Shown: one piece after another, positions 1 through 9,266 of the stretch
Position numbering within the stretch: the first letter of the stretch is position 1
Layout: each line of letters starts with the position of its first letter
Assembly: GCF_001643305.1 (NCBI RefSeq)
Contig: NZ_LSGW01000041.1
Span: 1-37,924, forward strand
Reading direction: 5' to 3'
DNA: 37,924 bases
Source of the DNA: Aeromonas salmonicida subsp. salmonicida
GTDB lineage: Bacteria; Pseudomonadota; Gammaproteobacteria; Enterobacterales; Aeromonadaceae
Made by a program: the position numbers and the translations under genes
Notes under the pieces: model-generated
The model's database searches: none
Told to the model about the DNA's origin: nothing
Seen by the model: only the letters and a program-made list of their open reading frames with translations

Positions 1-22
1 GTTCCCTTCCTCCGGTGATCTT

Positions 23-1360
23 CTATTCGGAACAGCTATTTAGGCGGCCTGCATATTCCAAAATATCCCGCTCGATCCTGGTCGCCGGTTTACGCAGCTC
101 GTCCGCTGTGAAATGGATATAGCCCTGCGTCACGTCAGCACTGCGCAGAGTGCGGTGGTTCATCAGGCGCTTGATGGTGTACTGGCCGACCTCGGCCAGT
201 TCGGCCACGGTGCCAAAGGTGCGGCGGGCATCGTGGCATTTGAACTCGAGCGGCGGCAGGCCGTCCGGGTTTGGGTGGGGGACGGTGGCGGCGCAGATCT
301 TGGCAATGACCCGGCGCGGCTCATGAATAGGACGATCAGGGTTGCGGCCGGGAAATACGAATAGGCTCTGTTTGAGGTTCCAGTGCCAGCGGCGGCGGAA
401 GATGGTGAGCAGGGTTTCGGTGATCGGCAGTTCCAGCGGGTCGCCGTTCTTGGTCTTATCAATCCAGAAGTAACCGCCGCTCATACTGACGCGATCCCAG
501 GTGAGCTGGAACACTTCGGAGCGGCGCAAGCCGGTAAACAGTGCCATGTCGATGGCATCGCAGACGGTGGCGGTGGTGTCGTCTCGCCAGTCGATGGCGT
601 ATTGCCTGACCTGTTCCACCGCATCCAGCCAGCGCCGGAGTTCGTGAGTGCGGATCCGGTCATTGCGTCTGGGGTTATTGTGCCAGAGGCGCTTGCTGCT
701 CAAGACTTCGGTCGGAGGTTCGGGCAGCATCACCCGATCATTGGCATCCCGGTAATGGTCGCGGGCAAAGCGCCACACGGCCCGCAGGGTACGCGCCCAG
801 CGGTCGGCCTGTGCCTTGCTGCCCTTGCCGGTCCCCGCCTTGCGAAACTCACGGGCCGCGCCATGCCAAGAGCCGGGCAAGCCCTCGGTGATGGCCTTGT
901 GCCGTACCTCGATCTTTTCCCTGGTGAGCTTGAGCAAGGAGATCGTCATCCAGTCGCCGGAGTAGTTGTTGAGATCGGCGCGGTAGTGCTTGGCTGTCTC
1001 CGACCTGATCCGATCCCCTCGGCTGGCAAGGTAGGCATCAATGGCTTCGCCCAGGGTGACCTTCAATTTGTCCTGCTCACGCCGGATCACGTTGGGGTTC
1101 TGGCCGGTCATGGCCACATCGCCCAGGATCTCCAACGCCTTGGCGCGGGCCATGTCGATGGTCAATGCCGGGTAGCGGCCCAAGGTCGCCCTGATAAAGC
1201 GTCCCTCTTTCCTCTTGGCCACGCTAAACGACTTGCTCCCAGTGGCCCCGACCCGGAGCCTCAGCCCCTGCACCATGGCATCACAGTACTCGACCTGCTT
1301 CCCCTCTGGAGCGGGGGACAGTGCATCGATCGTGGCCTTGGTGAATTTGAACGCTTTCAT
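23..1360 (-). CDS. P4-family tyrosine recombinase (integrase)
   Basis: This is a site-specific tyrosine recombinase that would integrate and excise a genomic island at a tRNA gene. The protein is 445 residues. It has an N-terminal arm-binding (DUF4102-like) domain of about 90 residues with a typical LGRYPALTIDMARAKA segment, a core-binding SAM-like domain at about 100-220, and a C-terminal catalytic domain. The visible catalytic set is R279 (TGLRRSE), a Lys in the KTKNGD hairpin, H376 and R379 (HDARR), H402 (MNH) and the nucleophile Y414 (TQGYIHF). The set is complete, so the enzyme is probably active. I place the start at the internal ATG at 1360, which has a GGAGG 6-10 bases upstream. An extension to 1402 lacks this support. 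The gene reads away from the tRNA-like fragment at 1697-1741, so the rest of the element lies to the left, outside the window. Confidence 0.93.
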   Translation of the reverse strand: MKAFKFTKATIDALSPAPEGKQVEYCDAMVQGLRLRVGATGSKSFSVAKRKEGRFIRATLGRYPALTIDMARAKALEILGDVAMTGQNPNVIRREQDKLKVTLGEAIDAYLASRGDRIRSETAKHYRADLNNYSGDWMTISLLKLTREKIEVRHKAITEGLPGSWHGAAREFRKAGTGKGSKAQADRWARTLRAVWRFARDHYRDANDRVMLPEPPTEVLSSKRLWHNNPRRNDRIRTHELRRWLDAVEQVRQYAIDWRDDTTATVCDAIDMALFTGLRRSEVFQLTWDRVSMSGGYFWIDKTKNGDPLELPITETLLTIFRRRWHWNLKQSLFVFPGRNPDRPIHEPRRVIAKICAATVPHPNPDGLPPLEFKCHDARRTFGTVAELAEVGQYTIKRLMNHRTLRSADVTQGYIHFTADELRKPATRIERDILEYAGRLNSCSE

Positions 1361-1513
1361 CTTCCTCCCACAAAACAGGCCAGCCAGAGGAAGGGCAGGC
1401 AAGACAGGTCTTGTAACCTCTGTAACCTCAATATTTAAACCCTATGCGACCTTTTTTGGCCCAAGGGGGGGAGTGGCGTTTGCTGCTCCTTTCCCTGGCT
1501 AGCCGCTCTTGGC

Positions 1514-1552
1514 CGACCAATCGATCCGGGTATCCTAGAAATCGATTGGTCG
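1514..1552. repeat. 12-bp inverted repeat matching the att core, upstream of the integrase
   Basis: CGACCAATCGAT (1514-1525) and ATCGATTGGTCG (1541-1552) form a perfect inverted repeat with a 15-base spacer. The same 12-mer ATCGATTGGTCG occurs in the tRNA-Ile2-like fragment (1704-1715 region). The integrase gene starts 150 bases away. I infer recombinase binding sites or part of the attachment/regulatory region that also overlaps the int promoter. Confidence 0.6.
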
Positions 1553-1556
1553 AAAA

Positions 1557-1576
1557 AGGATACGTATAGGATACGT
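1557..1576 (+). repeat. Direct repeats AGGATACGT, possible arm-type sites
   Basis: AGGATACGT occurs at 1557-1565 and 1568-1576, an 11-bp period (about one helical turn). A 7-base inverted copy (GTATCCT) lies at 1530-1536, inside the spacer of the inverted repeat. Helically phased short repeats next to an integrase gene are typical of arm-type integrase or excisionase sites. This is inferred from position and spacing only. Confidence 0.45.
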
Positions 1577-1696
1577 CAGAGGGAGAATATGGGGGAAGAG
1601 TGGGGAAGGTCATAAAATGAGCATATTGGTCTAAGGTATTGATTTATATAACATCACACACTGTACGTAAATACAGTAAAGAGCCTTTTTCCCACG

Positions 1697-1741
1697 CTCA
1701 TAATCGATTGGTCGCCCGTTCAAGTCGGGCAGGGGCCACCA
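1697..1741 (+). other. 3' fragment of tRNA-Ile2(CAU)-like gene; attachment-site end of the element
   Basis: The fragment starts at the anticodon loop (CTCATAA) and continues through the 3' anticodon stem, the variable loop, a perfect T-arm (GCCCG-TTCAAGT-CGGGC), the 3' acceptor strand AGGGGCC and ACCA. It closely resembles the 3' half of E. coli tRNA-Ile2 as I remember it. The bases just upstream (CCCACG) cannot pair as the 5' anticodon stem and no D-arm is present, so it is not a functional tRNA. Integration into the 3' half of a tRNA gene leaves this footprint: an intact hybrid tRNA at the far end and this fragment at the near end. Confidence 0.85.
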
Positions 1742-1747
1742 AATCCA

Positions 1748-1782
1748 GACAACGCCGCTCATCATGAGCGGCGTTGTCGTTT
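1748..1782 (+). terminator. Strong hairpin behind the tRNA fragment, probable terminator
   Basis: A 15-bp perfect stem (1748-1762 with 1764-1778) is followed by GTTT. It lies 7 bases after the CCA end of the tRNA-like fragment, where the original tRNA terminator would sit. On the other strand it lies just beyond the stop codon of the TPR gene and may serve both. Confidence 0.7.
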
Positions 1783-1789
1783 CTGGCGC

Positions 1790-2260
1790 TTACCATCGCC
1801 GATCCAGATCGGTGGCGTAGAGCGCCATGGCGCGTCGATAAGGGATCAGATCGGGAGCGGCTGTCGTCTCAGCCAGCACCGCCAGCAGGCTCTCCATTCC
1901 CTCCTTGTGGCGCCCCAGGTTGTAGCAAACCATGGCGCGAAATACCTTGAACTCATTGGCATTCGGGAAGCAGGCCAGACCCTGCTCGAAGGCTGCCAGC
2001 GCCTCCGGATACTGTCCTGTGGTGCGATAAGAGCTGCCAAGGCCGAGCCAGGCTCCGCGTAGCGCCTCACCCATCAGCCCCAGTGCGATGGCCCGTTGAT
2101 AGAGGGGGATCGCTTGTGCCTCTCGCCCCAAGTTATCGTGCAGGCCAGCCACTTCGTAATGCAGCTTGGCGTCTTGCGGACGCTCTGCGAGCTGAAGCAG
2201 GCCGTGTTGACGAGCCTCTTCGATCCGTCCCTCGGCTTTCAGATTTTGTAGCTGTTCCAT
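1790..2260 (-). CDS. Small tetratricopeptide-repeat protein (TPR_5-like)
   Basis: The protein has 156 residues and no signal peptide or membrane segment, so it is probably cytoplasmic. It is built of about four TPR-type helical hairpins. The consensus is visible in segments such as AKLHYEVAGLHDNLGREAQAIPLYQRAIALG (about residues 30-61) and in GLGSSYRTTGQYPEALAAFEQGLACFP. Proteins of this type are scaffolds for protein-protein contacts, and no enzymatic function can be assigned. The ATG has a GGAG 6-9 bases upstream. It stands alone between the island junction and the amylase gene on the same strand, separated from the latter by a hairpin. I do not recognise a specific named gene. Confidence 0.85.
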   Translation of the reverse strand: MEQLQNLKAEGRIEEARQHGLLQLAERPQDAKLHYEVAGLHDNLGREAQAIPLYQRAIALGLMGEALRGAWLGLGSSYRTTGQYPEALAAFEQGLACFPNANEFKVFRAMVCYNLGRHKEGMESLLAVLAETTAAPDLIPYRRAMALYATDLDRRW

Positions 2261-2373
2261 ATGCGCTCCTGCATGGGAATGTCGACTCAGTATGCCTGCG
2301 AGTCGGCGACCGGGAAATGACAGAGGGCGCGCTATCGTGTGGGGGCAAGGGGCAGTTGAGATGGCCCCACATG

Positions 2374-2411
2374 AGCAGGGCCTCCTGCCCGGATGGGAAG
2401 GAGGCCCTGCT
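2374..2411 (-). terminator. Hairpin downstream of the amylase gene
   Basis: A 12-bp perfect stem (2374-2385 with 2400-2411) with a 14-base loop lies 40 bases past the amylase stop codon. No clear T-run follows on the minus strand, so it may be an mRNA 3'-end stabiliser or a weak terminator. Confidence 0.5.
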
Positions 2412-2450
2412 GGTTGGTAGCAACCTGAAAGCGTCGCAACCCCTTGGGGT

Positions 2451-4715
2451 TTACTGGGCGTTCAGGCTGTAGGTCAGGGTTTGATCGTTGAAGCGGACCA
2501 CATAGGCTCCCACCACCGGGGTAGTGATGTCGGCACCGGTCAGCTCGGCGACGCCATCCTTGTTGGTATCCCCGTAGTTCTGGCTCCAGTCACCCTTTAC
2601 ATCGAACTTGAAGCGCTGGTTGGTCTGGCCATCGAAGGTGACTCGTGCTTCCCACTGATTGTCGGCGACCAGGGTCATGGCAAGAACACCCCAGCCGTTC
2701 GGGGTACCGCGAAAGTGCAGGGTCGGCAGCTCGCTGGTGTAGGCGCCACTGCCGTCGGTCACGTGCACGGTCGCGCTGACACTGGCTGTTAGCCCTTCTG
2801 TATCGGTGACAGTGACTGTCACTGTGCGGGAACCCAGGGTATCGAACTGGACAGTCTCTGTCTTGCCGATGCCACCGGTGGACCAGCTGTAACTCGCAAC
2901 ACCGGCATCATCGGTGGAGCCTGAGGCGTCAAACACCAGGCTCTCACCCAGCTTGACGCTGGGTTTTTTGGGCGAGATGACCGCAACTGGCGCCTGGTTA
3001 TTGCTCAATGCAGTGACTGTGTAGCTGAGATCGCTCTCCTTGAGGGCGATACGATACTGGCCTGCACCATTGAAGTAGATATCCCTGGTGCGGCCCTTGT
3101 CGGCAATGCCGTCCCCTTCGTTATCACCGTAGTTCTCGGTCCAGTTGCCAAACACATCGAACTTGAAGCGCTGGGCACCGCTGGTGTCACCGGCGCCGGT
3201 GAAGTTGATGATGGCCGACCAGATGCGGTTGTCATCCACCTGCATTGCCGTGTTGCCCCAGGCATTATGAGTACCGCGCAGGTTCAGGCTGCTGAATCGG
3301 TTACCCGGTATGACGCCACCGCAAGGGGCTGCTTTGGTACAGCTGGCCAGGATGGCGGCGGCCTTCATGCCGGCGAGGTTCAGGCCAGCCTTGCCGCTGC
3401 CATCGACCTTGATGTAGGCGCCGCTGCAGTAATCATTGCCACTCAGGATGTTGCAGTACTCGCCAGCTGGCAGTCCGGTCTGGACTGAGGCCACCAGGTT
3501 GCCGCTTTCGTTGTTGATGGCGACGAAACCTTTGTTACCCCGACTGAAGGCAATCTGGTTGTTGCCGTTATCCCACCAGTTGTTGACCGGCAGATCCTTG
3601 GTCTGGTTGTGGAACATGGCCATGTTCATGATCTGTGGACGGCGTTGTTCACAGTTCCACTGGGTATCGGAGCAAGGTGTGCTGCCGGGGGCGCCCTTGT
3701 CGGTTTCGTAGGTACCCATGTTCTCGAAGCGATATCCCGACATTACCTGCTTCCAGCCATAGGGCCAGGCCATCATGAAGACGTTGGCCAGCTCATAGCG
3801 GGCACCGTTCATGAAAGTGAGCATGCCGCCGCCACCGTGACCGCGCTCGCGGTCGTGGTTGACCACGAAGATGAAGGACTTGTCGGAAGGGAGCAGGCCC
3901 CAGCTCTCTCCCAGGGTCTTGAGATTCTTGATCTTGCCATTGAAGTTGGCCGCGAGATCGGTGCCGTACTTGAACTCGGTGACTGTGTCTATATGGGTGT
4001 AGCGATTGGGCTGGATCTCGGCGGATTCACCACCTGCACCGATCACTTCCAGATAGGCTTTTGGGGAGCCTGCCTTGACGAGGATGGCCTTCACATCGGC
4101 AGGGGCCATGTGTTTGGCCGCGTCAACCCGAAAACCCGCAACTCCCCAACCGAGCAGGGTCTTCATATAGGTGGCAATCTGATCCTGCACATAGGGCGAC
4201 TCGGTTTTCAGGTCCGGCATCCCGTAGAGCGCGCCATTCCAGACGTTGTTGCTGTCGCCGTAGTTGGTGATGTCACCGCTATGGTGGAAGTCGTTGTAGC
4301 CGAACTGGGGATACTGATATTGCCCCGAGTTGTAGCTGCCGCCGCCGGTGGCGGTTCCCGTGCCCGATGCCAGCTGGTTGAAGACGGCATCGGCGTAGAT
4401 CTTGACCCCGGCGGCGTTACAGCGGGCGATCATGCTCTTGAGCTCCGCCTCGTTGCCGCCATGGCTGTTGAAATTTTTGAAGCTGACAGGTTGATAGACG
4501 GTCCACCAGACCTGGCTTCCTTGCTTGTGCTCGGCAGGCGGCGTGATCTGAACGCTTCCGAATCCCTTGGGGCCGAGGACATTCTCGCACTCGTTGGCGA
4601 TGTCGTTGAACTTCCATTGGAACAGGTGAACCATGACGCCTTCGGCGGTGGCAGTGTGGCTGAATGAGCTCAGGACCGCAGTGAGCATGGCAGTTTGAAA
4701 CAGGGTGTTGTGCAT
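2451..4715 (-). CDS. Secreted alpha-amylase, GH13, with PKD and duplicated C-terminal modules
   Basis: This enzyme hydrolyses internal alpha-1,4 bonds of starch outside the cell. The 754-residue precursor has a signal peptide (about 1-24, ATA before E25), a GH13 (beta/alpha)8 catalytic domain (about 25-375), a domain C (about 380-460), a beta-sheet module (473-570), a PKD domain (about 575-653) and a second copy of the beta-sheet module (663-753). The catalytic residues resemble those of animal-type chloride-dependent amylases: nucleophile D198 in GFRVDAAKH, acid E223 in LEVIGAGGE and D288 in NHDRERGHGGGG. Two chloride ligands are kept (R196, N286), but the third position is Gln (Q323, YGWKQVMS). 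The repeated module starts with LRGTHNAWG or FRGTPNGWG and has RFKFDV-x-GxW-xx-NYGD, consistent with starch binding. The ATG has GAAGGGA upstream. The gene appears monocistronic. Confidence 0.95.
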   Translation of the reverse strand: MHNTLFQTAMLTAVLSSFSHTATAEGVMVHLFQWKFNDIANECENVLGPKGFGSVQITPPAEHKQGSQVWWTVYQPVSFKNFNSHGGNEAELKSMIARCNAAGVKIYADAVFNQLASGTGTATGGGSYNSGQYQYPQFGYNDFHHSGDITNYGDSNNVWNGALYGMPDLKTESPYVQDQIATYMKTLLGWGVAGFRVDAAKHMAPADVKAILVKAGSPKAYLEVIGAGGESAEIQPNRYTHIDTVTEFKYGTDLAANFNGKIKNLKTLGESWGLLPSDKSFIFVVNHDRERGHGGGGMLTFMNGARYELANVFMMAWPYGWKQVMSGYRFENMGTYETDKGAPGSTPCSDTQWNCEQRRPQIMNMAMFHNQTKDLPVNNWWDNGNNQIAFSRGNKGFVAINNESGNLVASVQTGLPAGEYCNILSGNDYCSGAYIKVDGSGKAGLNLAGMKAAAILASCTKAAPCGGVIPGNRFSSLNLRGTHNAWGNTAMQVDDNRIWSAIINFTGAGDTSGAQRFKFDVFGNWTENYGDNEGDGIADKGRTRDIYFNGAGQYRIALKESDLSYTVTALSNNQAPVAVISPKKPSVKLGESLVFDASGSTDDAGVASYSWSTGGIGKTETVQFDTLGSRTVTVTVTDTEGLTASVSATVHVTDGSGAYTSELPTLHFRGTPNGWGVLAMTLVADNQWEARVTFDGQTNQRFKFDVKGDWSQNYGDTNKDGVAELTGADITTPVVGAYVVRFNDQTLTYSLNAQ

Positions 4716-4861
4716 GACGATTTTCCCTTCGATTTTGCTGTTATTGATGTATCACTGTCGGAATTTCGAACGGACAACGAACAATCCTCGTTCGGCTCAG
4801 TAGCATCAATGAAATCGATCTGGTTGAAAATCAAACAATTTTATTTAGTTAATAATTGTGA

Positions 4862-4877
4862 ATGAAAATGCTTTCAT
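4862..4877. promoter_or_regulatory. ATGAAA-N4-TTTCAT inverted repeat upstream of the amylase gene
   Basis: The 345 bases between the amylase start and the next gene (4716-5060) hold no gene. They contain an AT-rich stretch, two copies of TTCGAACGG (near 4766 and 4883) and this 16-bp imperfect palindrome. I see no clear MalT or CRP site. The palindrome is a candidate operator for amylase control, without an assigned regulator. Confidence 0.3.
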
Positions 4878-5030
4878 GCGCTGTTCGAACGGTTATCGAT
4901 GACAAGGTACGGGGCTTCCAGCATCAGAATCATCCGGTATCGACACTGGTGTTAAGCAGGGAAAGGATGACTGGGTATGCAGGTGGGAGTATGCCGATGC
5001 AGCATGGCCGCATCTAAATGGTGTCGGGAT

Positions 5031-5055
5031 ACGGGCACCCGGGGAGGATGCCCGT
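5031..5055 (-). terminator. Hairpin downstream of the cytochrome b561 gene
   Basis: A 7-bp stem (ACGGGCA with TGCCCGT) and an 11-base loop lie just after the cytochrome b561 stop codon. No T-run follows, so termination strength is uncertain. Confidence 0.4.
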
Positions 5056-5060
5056 CTGGA

Positions 5061-5612
5061 TCAAGAGTGCGGCTCTTGCCGGACTGTTGCGGTCCGCTGG
5101 CGCATCGGCAACATGCGAGCCACCAGGTTGCTGCGCTGACGCCAGGAGGTGAACGCCAGGGCCGTCAGGTGCAGAGCAATCAGCCCCTGCAGCGCCCAGG
5201 TACACCAGACGTGCCAGTCATCGGCACCCAGCTCAAACCCCGTCTCCGTGTTCTGGAACCAGCCGCTACCTGCGGTGGCCAGTACGGCCAGCCAGAGCGC
5301 CCATACTGCCAGCTTGCCGCTGCCATGATGACCGGGGGCGGCCGGAGCTCGTTCCCGCAGCTCCACGGCCTGCTGGCGAAAATCTTCCCGGCTCGGGATC
5401 AGGGCTCGCAACCGGGCATGGTCTTTGGCGAAAGAGAGTCCCCACAGCAGGCGCAGGACAATCAGTGCCATGGCTGCGTACCCCAGCCATTCATGCCATT
5501 CCTCCCCGGCTTCGTTGAGCCAGAGATTGCCGATACAGGCAGCCGCCACACCCCAATGGGTGAGGCGGACCAGACTATCCCAGTGAAAGGGATCAGCCTT
5601 TTTGCTTGGCAT
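5061..5612 (-). CDS. Di-haem cytochrome b561-family membrane protein
   Basis: This 183-residue inner-membrane protein has four predicted transmembrane helices (about 12-32, 41-60, 100-118 and 133-156). The likely haem-ligand histidines are H19 (RLTHWG), H40 (EEWHEW), H134 (DDWHVW) and H148 (ALHLTA). The family passes electrons between quinol and periplasmic acceptors. The gene overlaps the end of the cytochrome b562 gene by 20 bases (5593-5612), indicating translational coupling and a shared transcript. I infer that the membrane b561 and the soluble periplasmic b562 exchange electrons. The C-terminal tail after helix 4 is short and basic. The exact subfamily (CybB-like or hydrogenase-type) is not certain. 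Confidence 0.88.
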   Translation of the reverse strand: MPSKKADPFHWDSLVRLTHWGVAAACIGNLWLNEAGEEWHEWLGYAAMALIVLRLLWGLSFAKDHARLRALIPSREDFRQQAVELRERAPAAPGHHGSGKLAVWALWLAVLATAGSGWFQNTETGFELGADDWHVWCTWALQGLIALHLTALAFTSWRQRSNLVARMLPMRQRTATVRQEPHS

Positions 5613-5967
5613 ATTTGTGGTACTCCTTCTTCAGGTCATTGACCTTGGCCAGGTGCTCGCGCGCCTTGGCCTCGTCACCTGCCTTGAGGGCGGCCAGGCT
5701 GGCATCCAGCTCGCTCTGTACCTCGTTCATGCCTTCCAGGAACTTCTCTTTCTTGGCGGTTGGCATGTTCTTCTGCTTGGCGACGTCGAGCTGAGCCTTC
5801 ATCTCGTTGATGTGCTTCTCCATGGTGGCTGCATCGTCAGCTTTGACAGCCTGCTTGTAGTTGAAGCCGATCTTCTTCATCGGCTGTTCCAGATCACCCG
5901 CCATGGCAGGCAGGGTCATCAGGCCAAACATCAGGGGCAGCAACAGGGGGCGAACAGTTTTCAACAT
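5593..5967 (-). CDS. cybC: Soluble periplasmic cytochrome b562
   Basis: The 124-residue precursor has a signal peptide ending AMA before G24. The mature chain of about 101 residues is rich in charged amphipathic helices, as expected for the four-helix bundle of cytochrome b562. M30 (mature position 7, GDLEQPM) and H117 near the C-terminus (KEYHKYAK) match the Met and His axial haem ligands of the E. coli protein. No CXXCH motif is present, so haem is held non-covalently, unlike cytochrome c'. The ATG has AAGGAA upstream. It is the first gene of a two-gene unit with the overlapping cytochrome b561 gene. The physiological partner is unknown in the family. Confidence 0.9.
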   Translation of the reverse strand: MLKTVRPLLLPLMFGLMTLPAMAGDLEQPMKKIGFNYKQAVKADDAATMEKHINEMKAQLDVAKQKNMPTAKKEKFLEGMNEVQSELDASLAALKAGDEAKAREHLAKVNDLKKEYHKYAKQKG

Positions 5968-6004
5968 GGAATTTCCTTATTGGACGACATTGCGGTTTCT
6001 TATG

Positions 6005-6020
6005 GCACTCTTTTGAGTGC
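6005..6020 (-). promoter_or_regulatory. Stem-loop in the presumed 5' leader of cybC
   Basis: GCACTC-TTTT-GAGTGC is a perfect 6-bp stem with a 4-base loop, 38-53 bases upstream of the cybC start. The surrounding intergenic 5968-6266 holds no gene. The hairpin could stabilise the leader or mark a binding site. Confidence 0.35.
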
Positions 6021-6216
6021 GGTTAATTTAACATGATGCCATGAAGATTGGGCAATTGTATGAAGAAAGTACGACCAATTGTGACCAAGTGTGTCCATTG
6101 TGCTGATCACATGTAGCTCGCCGAATGGCACCTGGTTTGTCAGACGATGGACGTTGGCGAGGGGAGGAATAGCGACATCACAACCCCGTTGCTGGTAGTC
6201 GGGCTGTGCCGGGCAG

Positions 6217-6237
6217 AAAAAAGGGCCCGCAGGCCCT
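6217..6237 (-). terminator. Rho-independent terminator of purHD
   Basis: A 6-bp GC-rich stem (6222-6227 with 6232-6237, loop CGCA) is followed on the minus strand by six T residues (A-run 6217-6222 on the plus strand). It lies 30 bases after the purD stop codon. Confidence 0.8.
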
Positions 6238-6266
6238 GATGATCATGATGGTGGCGAAGGCGGGAA

Positions 6267-7556
<1,290 letters not shown>

Positions 7557-7640
7557 CGTATCGCTCGCTTCTATTTGTGGTAACCGGCTCGGCTCGCAGA
7601 TGGCGCGTCGCCGGTTGAAAATAGTCAGTTGAAAAGAGAC

Positions 7641-7667
7641 AACAAAAGGGTCGCCAGCGGCGACCCT
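7641..7667 (-). terminator. Terminator-like hairpin between purH and purD
   Basis: A 9-bp perfect stem (7647-7655 with 7659-7667, loop AGC) is followed on the minus strand by TTTGTTG. It starts 7 bases after the purH stop codon. It would reduce read-through into purD, or protect the 3' end of purH mRNA. Confidence 0.65.
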
Positions 7668-7673
7668 GACTCA

Positions 7674-9266
7674 TCAGTGACGGAAATGGCGCATGTTGGT
7701 GAACACCATTGTCATGCCATGTTCGTCGGCGGCGTCGATCACTTCCTGATCGCGCATCGAGCCACCTGGCTGGATGACGCAGGAGATACCGGCGGCCGCA
7801 GCGGCATCGATACCGTCACGGAACGGGAAGAAGGCATCGGACGCCATGACGGAGCCCGCTACTGTCAGCCCTTCATCCTCGGCTTTGATGCCGGCGATCT
7901 TGGCGGAGTAGACCCGGCTCATCTGGCCGGCGCCGACGCCTATGGTCTGGCCCTCTTTGGCGTAGACGATGGCGTTGGATTTGACGAACTTGGCCACTTT
8001 CCAGCAGAACAGCAGATCTTTCAGTTCGGCTTCGGTTGGCTGGCGCTTGCTGACCACTTTCAGGTCACCCTGCGTCACCATGCCGAAATCCCGCTCTTGT
8101 ATCAGCAGGCCGCCGTTGACGCGTTTGAGGTCAAACCCCTGGGCCGGTGCAGTCCACTGGCCGCACTCGAGCAGACGAACGTTCTGCTTGGCGGCGACTA
8201 CATCGCGAGCTTCCTGGCTCACGCTCGGGGCAATGATCACTTCCACGAACTGGCGCGCGACTATGGCGGCTGCGGTAGCCCCGTCCAGTTCGCGGTTGAA
8301 GGCGATGATGCCGCCAAAGGCGGAAGTGGGGTCGGTCTGGTAGGCGCGATCGTAGGCAGTCAGCAGGTCATCGCCGATGGCCACGCCACAGGGGTTGGCG
8401 TGCTTGACGATGACGCAGGCGGGCTCACTGAACTCTTTCACGCACTCCAGCGCCGCGTCGGTATCGGCGATGTTGTTGTAGGAGAGCGCCTTGCCCTGCA
8501 GCTGGATGGCGCTGGAGACAGAACCCGGGGTGGCATGCTCCTCGGCATAGAAGGCGGCAGCCTGATGGCTGTTCTCGCCGTAGCGCATGTCCTGCTTCTT
8601 GATGAACTGGCTGTTGAAGGTGCGCGGGAAGCGAGACTCGGCATCACCCTCCTTGTTGTCGCCATAAGAGGGCACCATGGTACCGAAGTAGTTGGCGATC
8701 ATGCCGTCGTAGGCGGCAGTGTGCTCGAAGGCGGCAATGGCAAGGTCAAAACGGGTAGCCAGTTTGAGGCTGTTGCCGTTGGCATCCATCTCGGCGATCA
8801 CGCGTGCGTAGTCGGCTGCCTTGACCACGATTGCCACGTCTTTGTGGTTCTTGGCGGCGGAGCGCACCATGGTCGGGCCGCCGATATCGATGTTTTCGAC
8901 TGCATCGGCCAGGGAACAACCGGCTTTGGCCACGGTAGCGGCAAAGGGGTAGAGGTTGACGACAACCATGTCGATGGGGTAGATATTGTGCTGGGCCATG
9001 ATGGCGTCATCCTGATCCCGACGGCCGAGAATGCCGCCATGAACCTTGGGATGCAGGGTCTTGACCCGACCATCCATCATTTCAGGGAAACCCGTGTAGT
9101 CGGAGACCTCGGTCACCGGCAGACCCGCGTCGCCGAGCAGCTTGGCGGTGCCGCCAGTGGAGAGCAGGGCCACGCCACGTTCGTTGAGTGCCTTGGCAAA
9201 TTCCAGGATGCCAGTCTTGTCAGACACACTCAGCAGTGCACGGCGAATGGGTCGAGCTTGTTCCAT
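7674..9266 (-). CDS. purH: Bifunctional AICAR transformylase / IMP cyclohydrolase
   Basis: PurH carries out the last two steps of IMP synthesis: formyl transfer from 10-formyl-THF to AICAR, then ring closure. The 530 residues match the family (E. coli 529). The N-terminal MGS-like IMP cyclohydrolase domain spans about 1-200 ([36 protein letters not shown]). The transformylase domain follows, with the catalytic Lys-His pair at K288-H289 ([10 protein letters not shown]), and the protein ends in the conserved MRHFRH. I use the ATG at 9266; a GTG one codon upstream is also possible with the GAGGA site. It is first in the purH-purD unit, with a long upstream region. Confidence 0.97.
   Translation of the reverse strand: MEQARPIRRALLSVSDKTGILEFAKALNERGVALLSTGGTAKLLGDAGLPVTEVSDYTGFPEMMDGRVKTLHPKVHGGILGRRDQDDAIMAQHNIYPIDMVVVNLYPFAATVAKAGCSLADAVENIDIGGPTMVRSAAKNHKDVAIVVKAADYARVIAEMDANGNSLKLATRFDLAIAAFEHTAAYDGMIANYFGTMVPSYGDNKEGDAESRFPRTFNSQFIKKQDMRYGENSHQAAAFYAEEHATPGSVSSAIQLQGKALSYNNIADTDAALECVKEFSEPACVIVKHANPCGVAIGDDLLTAYDRAYQTDPTSAFGGIIAFNRELDGATAAAIVARQFVEVIIAPSVSQEARDVVAAKQNVRLLECGQWTAPAQGFDLKRVNGGLLIQERDFGMVTQGDLKVVSKRQPTEAELKDLLFCWKVAKFVKSNAIVYAKEGQTIGVGAGQMSRVYSAKIAGIKAEDEGLTVAGSVMASDAFFPFRDGIDAAAAAGISCVIQPGGSMRDQEVIDAADEHGMTMVFTNMRHFRH

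Noticed and set aside
6098..6115. A CRP-like TGTGCTGATCACA near cybC
   Set aside because: The half-site spacing is three bases too short for CRP.
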